In this document: one piece after another, positions 19,870 through 33,036 of the stretch | Layout: every line of letters starts with the position of its first letter | Numbering within the stretch: position 1 is the first letter of the stretch | DNA from: Cylindrobasidium torrendii FP15055 ss-10 | Lineage: Eukaryota > Basidiomycota > Agaricomycetes > Agaricales > Physalacriaceae | Assembly (NCBI GenBank): GCA_000934385.1 | Contig: KN880490.1 | Span: 62,001 to 126,000, forward strand | Direction of reading: 5' to 3' | DNA: 64,000 bases | Notes under the pieces: generated by a model | Seen by the model: the letters and a program-made list of their open reading frames with translations, nothing else | Database searches by the model: none | Told to the model about the DNA's origin: nothing | Translations under genes and position numbers: made by a program

Positions 19870-22800
19870 ATGGCTCAGGACACCGCCTCTATTGTCACGC
19901 GCCCCGTCGTCGTTTCCCTCGGGAACGTTCGAGTACGCGTCGCGTTCATTACACTTACGCGTCGAGCTGATCACTATCTCCATAGGTCTCTATCCCCGTT
20001 TCTACATCCCACGACGAATGGATCTGTGCAGAGGTCCTTCGCGACGAGTTCTCCCACGAGCAGTCGCTCGTAGACGCTGTTGACGCTACGGCTCAACTCG
20101 AAAACATAGATGAGGCCCACATAGAGCTTACCGCCTCCTTCCTCGGTTATATCGCCGACCACCTCGACAGGGACACGACCGCTTGCGTGTCGGTCCTCCT
20201 CAACGTCTTCAAATACTTGACCGCGAAGCACCTCGCTTCGAACGACATCCATACCCTCGTCGCGGATTTTGCCGCCGATGTCCGTAAGGTCGTTCTGACC
20301 TCCTACTTCAAGGCTCTCGCGGCTCTCCGCGCACACAATGTCTCCGACATTCCATCTGGACCTGCCTCTGCCCTCCTTAAGGCTGCTGCTGATGGCAAGG
20401 CTTCAATCTACGCCCTCTTCGGCGGTCAAGGTACAAACGAGGTGTACTTCGACGAGCTTCAAGCTCTTTTCGACATCTACAGGCCCTTCGTGGAGCCCTT
20501 CATCAAGTCCGTCGCCGAGTCTGTCCTCCAACCTCTCGCCGCCGCAGAGCACACTACCGCTCTCTACAACTATGGCCTCAACCCGGCCAGATGGCTCGCG
20601 AACGCGTCGACGCGTCCCGCGACATCATATCTCGCGTCGATTCCGATCTCGTTCCCGATGATTGGTCTTACCCAGCTTGTCCAGTACCTTGTCGCCTGCC
20701 ATGTAGTAGGCAAGACTCCTGGCGAGTATATCAAGCATTTCGCCGGTGCGACTGGCCACTCGCAAGGCATCGTCTCTGCTGTCGTTATCGCGGCATCCAC
20801 CTCGTTCGATGATTACCTAGACAATTCCAAGAAGGCTCTCAAGTGCGTGCCCTCAGCGTGTATCTGATTGTGACTGATAATTTCCTGCAGGTGGCTCTTC
20901 TTTTCTGGCCTTCGTGGTCACCAGGCATTCCCCGTGGTCTCAATCGAGCCTAAGATCGTCGACGACTCTGTGGAAGGTGGCGAGGGCACCCCCTCGCCCA
21001 TGTTGGCAGTCACAGGTCTATCTGTCAAGGAGTTGGCACCCCACATTAAGAAGACGAACTCCTTCCTTCCCGAGAACTCCAAGCTTTTCGTCTCGCTCAA
21101 CAATGGCCCGCGTGCTCTTGTCATCACTGGACCTGCCCGCGCCCTCTACGGCCTCGTCACCCACCTTCGCAAAGTGCGTGCTGCCAGTGGTGCCGACCAG
21201 AGCAAGCTTCCGTTCTCCAAGCGCAAGCCTGCCTTCAACGTTCGCTTCCTTGCTGTTGGTGTTCCCTACCACAGCGATTATCTCAAGGGTGCAACCGACA
21301 AGGTTCTGTCTGACCTCGGCAGCGATGAGCTTTGGTCTCCCGCTGATCTCAAAGTCCCCGTGTTTAACACGGAGGATGGTGCGTCGATCTCGTTTTGTGT
21401 TCGCTTGCGGATCACTAACATCTCCGACTATAGGTTCCGACCTTCGCTCTTTGACCACTTCGGTCACGAGGTCGCTTTGCGACCAAATTTTCACTGCGCC
21501 GATTCACTGGACCAAGGCCACCAACTTCCCCGAGTCTGCCACCCATGCTATCGACTTCGGTCCCGGTGGTGCTTCGGGCATCGGTCCTTTAACCGCCCGC
21601 AACCTCGACGGCCGTGGTGTACGTGTTCTCGTCGTCGGCGACAAGTCCAAGGGCGTCGCAGAGCTCTACAGCGCGACTTCAGTCAAGTATGAGGCTTGGT
21701 GGGGAAGGGATTTCGCACCATCTCTGGTTAAGACGAGGTACGTTGCAAAAGTGGATCCGTGTTATTTTGTGCTGACGCTGGCGCAGCGATGGCGAACTCC
21801 AGCTCGATACTCCCATGTCCCGCCTCCTCGGCAAGCCGCCTATCATGGTTCCCGGCATGACTCCCAGCACTGTTCAAGCCGGCTTCGTCTCTGCTGTCCT
21901 CAACGCCGGTTACCACATCGAACTTGCTGGCGGTGGCCACTTCAACGAGGCTGTCCTACGCGCCAAGGTCGACCAGATTCTTGCCAGCGTTGGTGCTGGT
22001 GTTGGGCTTACCCTCAACACCATCTACATCAACCCCTTCCAAGTCGGCTTCCAGGTGCCCCAGTGGCAGCGCCTGCGTGCAGAGGGTCTTCCCATTGAGG
22101 GCTTCTGTATCGCTGCGGGTATTCCCTCCACCGAGAAGGCGTCTGAGATCATCGACGGCCTTCGCACTGTCGGCATCAAGCACGTCTCGTTCAAGCCTGG
22201 ATCCGTCGATGGTATCCGCCAGGTGCTCAACATCGCCTCTGCCAACCCCGACTTCCCTATCATGATGCAATGGACTGGTGGTCGTGCTGGTGGTCACCAC
22301 TCGTACGAGGACTTCCACAGTCCCATTCTCGCTACCTATCGCTCTATTCGCCAGCACCCCAACGTCATTCTCGTCGGTGGCTCCGGCTTCGGCGCCGTCG
22401 ATGGGTCCGATGTCTGGCCGTACCTCACTGGTGAATGGGCTGTCGAGAAGTACGAGTCGCAACCCATGCCTTTCGATGGATTCCTCTTCGGTTCCCGCGT
22501 CATGGTCGCGAAGGAGGCACTCACAAGCGACGCCTGCAAAGACCTCATCGTCGCTGCTTCTGGCTGCGATGACCCTCAGTGGGAGGGTACTTACGACAAG
22601 CCGACCGGCGGTATCCTCACCGTCCGTTCGGAGCTCGGAGAGCCTATTCACAAGGTTGCGACCCGTGGTGTCAAGTTGTGGCGCGAATTCGACGATACTG
22701 TCTTTGCGCTGCCCAGGGAGAAGCGCGGGGCATGGCTCGCAGATCGCCAGGACGAGGTTATCGCCAAGCTCAACAAGGACTTCACTAAGCAGTGGTTTGG

Positions 22801-25800
22801 CTGGAAGAAGGATGGCTCGGTTGCACGTTCCATGGGCGACATGACCTACGAGGAAACCGTTCTGCGTATGGTCGACCTCATGTTCGTTAAGCACCAGGAC
22901 CGCTGGATCGATGTTTCCCTCCGCAACTTCACCGGCGATTGGCTTCGCCGCGTCGAGGAAAGGTTCTCTGAGGTCAACGGTTCCTCGAAGCCATCCCTCC
23001 TTCAATCGTACTCTGCTTTGGACAAACCCAGCACCTTCCTCGAGAAGTTCTTCGAGGCCTATCCTGCCGCCACCAGCCAGCTTATGGCTACGGACGACAT
23101 TTCTTTCTTCCTCGCGATCGCTCAGCGTCCCATTCAGAAGCCGGCGCCGTTCATCCCTGTCCTTGACAACAACTTTGAGCTGTGGTTCAAGAAGGTATGA
23201 GTTCATTTTCAGTCAGATTTGTCCCCTCTAACAAAATCTTAGGACTCTTTGTGGGCCTGCGAGGACGTCGAAGCCGTTCCGGATCAGGACGCTCAGCGCG
23301 TCTGTATCTTGCAAGGTCCTATGGCAGTCAAGCACTCGGCTGTCAAGGATGTTCCCATCAAGAAGCTTCTCGGTGATATCAAGGACGGTCTTATCAAGCG
23401 CCTGCTTGATACTAAGTACGGTGGCGATGTCTCCAAGGTCCCAACCAGCGATTACCTTGGCGCGCGCCCGAATGCCATCCCGTCCTGCCCCTTCATCACC
23501 ACGACGCCTTCTTCGGACTCGACCACGTACACTTTCGGTGCGCAAGTCCCTCCGACTGACGTCTGGTTCGACACCCTTGCGGGCACAGAGCTTTCCTGGA
23601 GGCATGCATTGGTCAAGACGCCTACCGTCATTCAGGGTACCGCCTTCGGTGACAACCCTCTCCGTCGTCTTCTGGTTGCGCGCCCGAACCAGAAGGTCGT
23701 CGTTACTCCGTCGAGCATCTCGCTCTACGGTGCAGCGCGTTCTTGGGGCGAGCACAATCCCGAGTTCAAGGCAGTTGAGATCAACTACGACTCCGCTTCT
23801 TCCCTTATCACCGTCACCATCTTCGAGGACCGCACCAACTCGGCCGTCCCCCTCTCCCTGCTGTTCAAGTATGTCCCCACGCAAGGCTTTGCTCCAATCC
23901 ACGAGGTTATCGAGGGCCGCAACAACCGCATCAAGAGCTTCTACTGGCAATTGTGGTTCGGCGACAACAGCCAGTTGCCCGAGCTCAAGGTCGACGAAGC
24001 TTTCGAGGGCCCCGAGGTCACCATCAACGCTGCCGATATCGAGCAATTCTGTGCTGTCGTCGGTAACCAGTCCGAGGCGTTCAAGGCGGTTCACACCGAC
24101 AAGATCACTGCCCCGATGGATTTCGGAATTGTCGCCGGATGGCAGGTATGTGCCTCTGGGTGCTTGATTGGATTTATGCTCACACATTTATAGGCGATCA
24201 TGAAGTCGATTTTCCCTTCCAGCATCGACGGCGATTTGCTTCGTCTCGTGCACATGTCCAATGGTTTCAGGATGATTCACGGCGCACGCCCTCTGGCTGT
24301 TGGCGATGTTTGCAAGGCCTCGGCGCAGATTATTTCCGTGACGAATGCCGAGGCAGGCAAGACAGTCAAGGTCAAGGGGCAAGTCGTCCGCGACGGCGCT
24401 GCCGTCCTCGAGGTCGTGTCTTCTTTCCTGTACCGCGGCCGCTTCACCGACTACGAGAACACTTTCGACTCCGTTGAGGAGCCGGACTACGTTGTCGAAG
24501 TTGGTTCGGATGCGGACATTGGTGTCCTTCAGTCGAAGGAGTGGTTCCAATGGCTCGACGATCGCAAGCCTCTCACCGTTGGAACGACCCTTATCTTCCG
24601 TCTGCACACTTCTCTGTCCTTCAAGGACAAGTCCTCGTACCGCGAAATCTCCTGCAAGGGCGACATCTTCTTCCGCAACCATCTCAAACAGCTCATCAAG
24701 GTCGCTGCTGTCGACTTCCAGCAAGAGAACTGCCACGGCAATCCTGTTGTCGCCTACGTCCAGCGTCATGGCAAGGTGGATGATTCGATGTCTCCCCTGC
24801 CGTCATCGTACACTATGACCAAGGGCGACAACTCCTACCATGCGCCTCTCACCAACGAGCCATATTCGAAGATCTCCGGCGACTACAACCCCATCCACGT
24901 CAACCCGTACTTTGCTTCGTATGCTTCCCTGCCCGCCACCATCACCCACGGCATGTGGAGCAGTGCTGCAACTCGCCGCTACGTGGAGAGCGTCGTTGCG
25001 CAAGGCCACCCTGAGCGTGTGAATGCGTAAGTCATATATTACATACCTGCAAGTGCGATACTGAAGTCTCTTTAGCTACAACGTCTCCTTCGTCGGGATG
25101 GTTATCCCTGGAGAGGAGCTCAGCGTCAAGCTCAGCCACATTGGCATGCGCGATGGCAACATGGTCGTCAAGGTGGAGACATTCAACTCTGCTGGCGAAA
25201 AGGTCATCGATGGCACTGCCGATGTCGCGCAGCCAAAGACGGTTTACACCTTCACTGGTCAAGGATCGCAGGAGCCTGGTATGGGTATGGAGCTTTACAA
25301 CTCTTCGCCCGCCGCGCGCGCTGTCTGGGACGTCGGTGATGCCCACTTGAAGCAGACCTATGGCTTCTCCATCCTCGAGATCGTCAAGCAGAACCCTAAC
25401 GAGAAGACCATTCACTTCGGTGGTATCAAGGGTCAGGCCATTCGTCAGCGCTACATGGACATGACCTACGACACGGTCAACAAGGATGGCACAATCAAGA
25501 CTCTTCCTCTCTTCGGCGACATCGACGTGCGCACTCCCAAGTACACTTTCTCGCATCCCAACGGCCTTCTCTACGCCACCCAATTCGCTCAGATCGCTCT
25601 CGTCGTGACCGAGAAGGCAGCCTTCGAGGATCTCCGTGCCAAAGGGTACATTCAGCGCGATTGCCCCTTCGCTGGTCACTCCCTTGGCGAGTACGCTGCT
25701 CTCGCGGCTATGGCCGACATCTTCCCTGTCGAGTCCCTGGTCGACGTTGTGTTCTACCGTGGAATTACTATGCAGCGTGCCGTCGAGCGTGACCATCTCA

Positions 25801-28800
25801 ACCGGTCCAACTACGCCATGTGCGCTGTCAACCCTAGCCGTATCTCCAAGACCTTCAACGACCAAGCTCTGCGCGAAGTCGTTGATTCGATCTCAAACAC
25901 TACGGATACTCTGCTCCAGATTGTCAACTACAATGTCGAGGTGCGTTTTCCGTTTGAGTGCTTCGACCCCTGGCTAACAGTGTTTCTAGGGCCAGCAATA
26001 CGTCTGCGCTGGAGAGCTTGTCGCTCTTCAAACCATGACCAACGTCCTCAACTACCTGAAAGTCAAGAAGATTGACGTGACGCAGGTAAATGATATTGAT
26101 TCAATTTGACCATCAAAGCAGTCTGACACCCGCACAGCTGTCCGAAAAGTTCTCCGAGGACCAGGTCAAGGAGATGCTGGGCGAGATCATCAAGTCCTGC
26201 TTCGATAAGGCCAGTGAGCAGCGCAAAGCTCAAGGCGGTTATATCCACCTCGAGCGAGGCTTCGCGACTATCCCGCTCCCCGGTATCGATGTTCCGTTCC
26301 ATTCCCGCTACCTCTGGGCAGGTGTCATGCCTTTCCGTGCTTGTACGTCGTTGTTTTCTATGCGGCATGACCTTGGTCTGACCAGTTTATAGTCCTCTCA
26401 CGCAAGATCAACCCTCTTCATGTCAACCCTGAGTGGCTCGTTGGACGCTACATTCCCAACCTCATCGCCTTGCCCTTCGAGGTCACCAAGAACTACATTC
26501 AGATCATTTACGACCAGACCTCCTCTCCGGTCCTCGATAAGATCCTGAAGAGCTGGGATGAACAGACGACTCTCGCCGAGGAAAACCTTCCTCGTCTTGC
26601 CTACACCATCATGATTGAGCTGCTCGCGTACCAGTTCGCATCTCCCGTCAGGTGGATCGAAATCCAGGACAAGCTCTTCGCCGAGTTCAAGTTCGAGCGC
26701 TTCATTGAAGTAGGCCCCTCGCCGACTCTTACTGGTATGGCTTCTCGCACCCTCAAGGCCAAGTATGAGGCATCCGACGACGCCGTCTCTCACCAACGCG
26801 CCATCTTCAACGTCTCCAAGAACCAGAAGGAGATTTACTATGCGTTCGAGGATGAGCTCGAGGAGGCTGCCGCCCCTGCGTCCGAGGAAGCCGCTCCTGC
26901 CGCTTCGGCCGCTCCGGTAGCTGCCGCTCCTGTGGCTGCCGCACCCGCGCCTGCTGCCGCTGCCGCTGCTTCCATCGAGGATGCTCCTGTCAAGGCCAAC
27001 GAGGTCCTCATTGCCATCATTGCGCAGAAGCTCAAAAAGACTGCCGCCGAAGTCCCTCTCTCCAAGTCGATTAAGGACCTCGTCAATGGCAAATCAACTC
27101 TCCAGAACGAGCTTCTCGGCGATCTTCAGGCCGAGTTCGGTGCGACTCCGGAGAAGGGCGAAGAACTTCCTCTCGATGAGCTGGGTGCCGCCCTCGGCTC
27201 TGGCTTCAGTGGCAGCCTTGGCAAGTACTCCAGCGGCTTGGTCGCGCGTCTCGTCGGTGGAAAGATGCCTGGTGGTTTCAACTCCTCTGCTGTCAAGGCA
27301 TACCTTTCCAAGGCATGGGGTCTTGGCCCTATGCGCGCTGACGGTGCACTCCTCTTGGGTACCACCATGGAGCCTGCGAAGCGCTTCGGTTCTGAGCCTG
27401 AGGCGAAGGCATGGCTTGACTCTGTTGTTGCCGCCTATGCCCAGCGCTCTGGTATCAGTCTGACATCGGCGTCGTCTGGAGGAGGCGGAGGCGGAGGAGG
27501 CGGAGGAGCTGTCATGAACAGCGAAGAGTTCCTCAAGTTCCAGGCCGAGCAGTCCGACTTTGTCAGCCGTCACATCGACCTCTACATGCGCTACCTCAAG
27601 AAGGACCCTCGCGCTGGTGAACTTGCCTTCGAAAGCGAGAAGGCCAGCGGCCTTGCTCTTCAAGCCCGCCTCGACTCTATCGCGAAGGAGCACGGTGACG
27701 TCTATATCGACGGTATCCAGCCATCATTCGACTCTCTCAAGGCCCGCCAGTTTGATTCCTCGTGGAACTGGGCTCGCCAAGATGCCTTGGTCATGTACTA
27801 CGACATCATCCACGGACGCCTCACTACTGTCGACCGCGAGATCACTGCCCGCTGCATCGCTATCCTCAACCGCGCAGACCCAGATCTCCTGTCTTTCCTC
27901 GAGTACCACATCGACCGTTGCGATCCCACCAAGGGCGAGAACTACAAGCTGGCGAAAGACTTCGGTCAGCAACTCATCGAGAACGTCCGTGAAGTGCTCA
28001 ACCAGCCACCTCTCTACAAGGATGGTGCGTGACCAACATTTTTCTTTCTTCCTCATAGCTCATATTCTCTAGTCATGGTCCCGACCGCCCCTATCACCGA
28101 GATCAACGCCAAGGGCGACATTGTGTACTCCGAAGGTGTTCGCGAGAATGTCCGCAAGCTCGAGGCCTACGTCGAGGAAATGGCCAGCGGTGATACTGTC
28201 TCCGGCGCTGTCAACATCCAGAAGGTTCAGGACGATGTTCTCAAGCTTTGGACTCTCGTCAAGGACCAGGCAGAAATCTCCGAGGAGCAGAAGACCCGCA
28301 TCAAAGGCTTGTACGAGGGTGTCGTGCGCTCTCTGCGCAAGGGTCCTGACACTCGTCCCTCGCGTGTGCGCACTCGCCGCTCGTCCTCTCAATTCGCTCG
28401 CCCGGATGTTTCTGTGTCCTCAGTGTCTGCTGACAAGGTTCCTCTTTTGCACCTCAAGCGCAAAGTCGGCACCGCGTGGGAGTACAGCTCCAACCTTACC
28501 ACCGTCTACCTCGACATCCTCCACGAGATGGCGACAGCCGGCACTTCGTTCAAGGACAAGACTGCCCTCCTTACAGGCTGTGGCAAGGGCTCTATCGGTG
28601 TAGAGGTTGTCAAGGGCCTTCTCGCTGGTGGTGCCCGTGTGGTCATTACCACTTCGCGCTATAACCGTGCCAATGTCGAGTACTATCAGTCCATCTTCCA
28701 GACCTTCGGCTCGCGCGGATCGTCTCTCACTGTCGTGCCCTTCAACCAGGGCTCCAAGCAAGACGTGGATGCTCTTGTTTCTTACATTTACGACACCCTC

Positions 28801-31800
28801 GACATGGATCTCGACTATATCCTGCCATTCGCCGGTATTCCCGAGAACGGCCGCGAGATCGACGGCATCGACGACAAGTCCGAGTTGGCTCATCGCATCA
28901 TGTTGACCAACCTGCTGCGTCTCATGGGCGCTGTCAAGGCCAAGAAGGCGAGCCGCCAGTTCATCACTCGCCCAACCCAAGTCGTTCTGCCTCTTTCGCC
29001 TAACCACGGTCTCTTCGGCAACGATGGGCTGTACTCCGAATCTAAGATTTCCCTCGAGACCCTCTTCCAGCGCTGGGCTTCGGAATCGTGGGGCGAGTAT
29101 TTGTGTCTCGCTGGTGCAGTCATCGGGTATGTTGCTGTCCTACGATAGTTCTGTCTTTTTTCTGATTTGCCCTGATAGCTGGACTCGTGGAACTGGCCTC
29201 ATGGGCCCGACCAACATTGTCGCACAAGAGCTCGAGAGCTACGGTGTCCGCACATTCTCGTCGCAGGAGATGGCCTTCAACTTGCTTGGTCTCATGCATC
29301 CTCTTCTCTTCTCCATCACGCAAGTTGAACCTCTTTGGGCCGATCTTAACGGTGGCATGGATCGCCTCCCCGACCTTGCTGAGATCACCACTCGCGTCCG
29401 CGTCGCACTCAACAAGAAGGGTGAGCTCCGCCGCGCCATCGCTCGCGACAATGCCGCGGATTACAAGGTTGTCAACGGCGCCGAGGCAGAGCGCCTCATG
29501 CAGAGTGTGGACGTTCGCCCGCGTGCGAACTTCTCCTTCGATTTCCCTCCTCTCGAGACTGCCGAATCATTGTCGGATGTCAACAAGCTCCAGGGCATGC
29601 TCGACCTCGACAAGGTTGTGGTTATTGCAGGGTCCGCTGAAGTCAGCCCGTGGGGCAGTCAGCGTACACGCTGGGAAATGGAGGCCTACGGCGAGTTCAC
29701 CATCGAGGGTGCGATCGAGATGGCTTGGATGACTGGCTACATCAAGCACTTTGACGGACGTCTCAAGGACAACTCTCTTTACGTCGGCTGGGTCGACAGC
29801 AAGTCCGGCGATCCCATCGACGACAAGGACGTCAAGCCGCGTTACGAGAAGGAGATCCTGGCGCACGGAGGTGTTCGTCTCATCGGTGCGTTGCTCGATT
29901 TTTATGACAGACATTTACTCAAACATTTTCAGAGCCCGAGCTTTTCAATGGCTACGACCCCAACCACAAGATCTTCCAGCAGGAGATCGAGCTCGTCCAC
30001 GACTTGGAGGCTCTCGAGGTCGATGAGGCTGATGCCGCCAAGTACAAGAAGCAGCACGGCGACAAGTGCGATATCTGGGCCAATGATGAGGGTCAATGGT
30101 TCTTCAAGCTCAAGAAGGGCGCCTGCGTCATGGTTCCCAAGGCCTTCCGCTTCAGCCGCACAGTCGCTGGACAAATCCCCACCGGATGGTTCGCAGGGCG
30201 TTTCGGTATCCCAGAGGATATCGTCGCACAGGTCGACCGCACTACGCTGTGGGCTCTTGTTTCCGCTGCCGAGGCGTTCAATATGGCGGGTATCACAGAC
30301 CCTTACGAGCTCTACAAGCACATGCACCCCTCCGATGTTGGCACTTGCTTCGGTGCTGGTCTTGGTGGTCAGACTGCCATGTCCAAGATGTTCAAGAACC
30401 GTCGTGATGAGCAAGAAGTTCAGAACGATATTCTCCAGGAGACGTGAGTTGTCATGCCTCTTCTATACGTGCTTGTCTCATTCGCATCTTAGATTCATCA
30501 ACACTGCCGCTGGTTGGATCAACCTGCTTCTTGTTTCCTCCGCTGGACCGGTCAAGATTCCTGTTGGTGCTTGGTGAGTATCATACGTCAGTACTTCTCA
30601 GCTCCTGTCCTCAACTGCCACCTTAGCGCTACTGCTCTCCAATCACTCGAGATTGCTCGTGACACAATCCTGTCTGGAAAGGCCAAGGTCATGATTGCAG
30701 GTGGCTACGACGACATCTCCGAAGAGGGCTCGTACGAGTTCGCAAATATGAAGGCTACATCGAATGCGGAAACCGAGATGGCTATGGGTCGTGAGCCAAA
30801 CGAAATGTCTCGTCCTACAACTACCACTCGTGCAGGCGTATGTGCACTCGCAGTCATACCTATTTCTCACTACTAACCTGAAACCACAGTTCATGGAGGC
30901 TCAAGGTGCTGGTGTTCACATCGTCATGAGCGCGAAGACCGCTTTGGAGCTCGGCTGCCCAATCCGGGGCATTGTCGCCTTCACTTCGACGTCTACCGAC
31001 AAGGCTGGTCGCTCCGTCCCCGCACCCGGCCGTGGTGCCCTCACAATTGCCAAGGAGGTCCCGTCCAAGCACCCCAAGCCCATCCTCAACCTCGACTATC
31101 GTCGTCGCCAACTCGCTTTCCGCCGCAAGCAGATCTCCCAGTGGCTCAGCAACGAGCAAGATCTGTTCAAGGACGAAATCGAGGCAGCCAAAGCCGAGGG
31201 CAAGCCACTCGACGAGGAGTACATCACCAGCCGCGTTGTCAACATCGAGCAGGACGCCAAGAACCAAGAGGCGGACGCTCTCAACATGTACGGCATGCTC
31301 GAGGGTCACGACCCAGCAATCGCTCCGCTTCGTCGCGCACTGGCTGTTTGGGGTCTCACGGCAGACGACATCAACGTCCTGTCCATTCACGGTACCAGCA
31401 CCAAAGCAAACGTGCGTTCTCCCTTCGCGTTCCATGCAATTCACTAACCCCCAAGCAGGAGGAGAACGAGACACACATCTGGAACACCATCTTCACTCAG
31501 CTCAACCGCACTCCTGGTAGCGCTGTGCCCATCATGGCGCAGAAGTCGTTGCTCGGTCATGCAAAGGGTGGCGCCGCTGCCTGGCAGCTTTCTGGTGTCC
31601 TCGACACCATTAACACTGGTATCGTGCCCGGTAACCGCAACGCCGAGTACGTTTCCTTTTGTATTCGACCCTACTATTTGCTTATCATTGTTTCAGTAAC
31701 ATCGACTCTCACTTCGCCGAGCGCACCTACCTCGTCTTCCCTTCCAAGTCGATCGAGACCGACGGTGTTAAGGCCGGTGTCATGTCTTCCTTCGGCTTCG

Positions 31801-32625
31801 GTCAAGTTGGTGGTACTGCCCTCATCGTTCATCCCCGCTACCTATTCGGTGCTCTTGAGCCGTCGCACTACCAAGTCTACCAGAAGCGTCGCCAAGTCCG
31901 CCAGCTCGGCACCTACAAGACCATGAGCGAGATGATGATCAAGAACAACCTCGTCAAGATCAAGGAGAAGCCACCATTCACCCCCGAGTATGAGGACAAG
32001 GTGCTGCTCAACTCTCTTGCTCGTACCGTCCCCGATGCAAAGACTGGATCATACGTCTTTGCTGGCAAGTTGCCCACGGCTGCTCCTTTGGATGTCGCCA
32101 ATGTGAAGGCTGTTGCGGACGCTGTGGAAGCTGCGTCGAACTCTGCTGACTTCGTGGGTGTTGGTGTCGACCAAGGTGCGTTTTCCTGGGCAATTGTAGT
32201 CACATTGTCTAATTGCCATTTACAGAGCTCATCTCTTCGGTGCCTTCGCACAACCCTACCTTTGTATCCCGCAACTTCACGGACGCGGAGGTCGCGTACT
32301 GCACTGCGCAACCCTCCCCGTCGTCGTCGTTTGCTGCACGCTGGGCTGGCAAGGAGGCTGTCTTCAAGTCGCTCGGTGTCGCATCGAAGGGTGCTGGCGC
32401 TGCGATGAAGGAGATCGAGATCATCCCTGACTCCAATGGTGCCCCGAGCGTTGTCCTGCACGGCGACGCGAAGGCCCAGGCGGAGGCCAAGGGAGTCTCG
32501 AAGGTCTTGCTGTCGCTGAGCCACTCGGATGTGAGTAGTCTTCAACGTTTCCAGTCTTTTCCGAGGCTAATTTTCTTCCCCAGACCGTCGCTATTGCATT
32601 CGCGCAGGCATCGAAGTCCTCGTAG
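19870..32625 (+). CDS. Fatty acid synthase type I, fused beta-alpha single polypeptide
   Basis: Cytosolic de novo synthesis of palmitate/stearate. About 20 introns of 45-55 nt interrupt a product of roughly 3,900 residues. Domains in order: acetyltransferase with GHSQG (near 20760); FMN enoyl reductase with [16 protein letters not shown] (near 22280); dehydratase hot-dog region with [11 protein letters not shown] (near 24880); malonyl/palmitoyl transferase with [12 protein letters not shown] (near 25670). At about 26590 ([22 protein letters not shown]) the sequence passes into what is the N-terminus of separate alpha chains, with no stop. Then Ala/Pro-rich linker, ACP with phosphopantetheine serine in NGKSTLQNE (near 27085), a run of glycines, ketoreductase with [10 protein letters not shown] (near 28575), ketoacyl synthase with catalytic Cys in GACATALQ and His in HGTSTKAN and LLGHAKGG, and a C-terminal phosphopantetheinyl transferase with [16 protein letters not shown]. 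All active-site motifs are intact. Confidence 0.97.
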
Positions 32626-33036
32626 GGTCTTGGTCCACATATTTCATCGTCGTATTCATACTTACTTGCTGCATTGTATTCCTACTTATCACGCACTCAA
32701 CATCTACATCGCTACATACTCTCTCTGTACTCTTGCTCCGGAATAGATTCCTAGATTTTCTGCTCAACCTTTGCGTGATCTCGACCAGCAAGTGTGCCCA
32801 ACGACCGTGAGTATGTACATAGACAAGTACTTAGCGAAGCCCCTCATTTGTTCATTGTGTGTTTACAAGAGACTGTATATCTCACTTCATGTTTTGTTTG
32901 GCGTTGGCTGCACATTGGCCTATTGCCTTCCCTTAAGGTATGACACGGCACCTCCAAGACGTTGAAGGACAGATTTTTATGGTAATGTGTTGTATTATGT
33001 TCAAGTTCCTGCCATAAAACTCGTACGGTCTCTGGA
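32626..33036. other. 3' intergenic region between convergent FAS and cyclin C
   Basis: About 410 bp of AT-richer sequence, presumably overlapping 3' UTRs. No gene seen. Confidence 0.5.

Noticed and set aside
21956..24187. Very long minus-strand open frames across the FAS exons (hundreds of codons)
   Set aside because: They mirror the plus-strand codon bias of a highly expressed gene, stop near the same introns, and have no domain content. Shadows of FAS.
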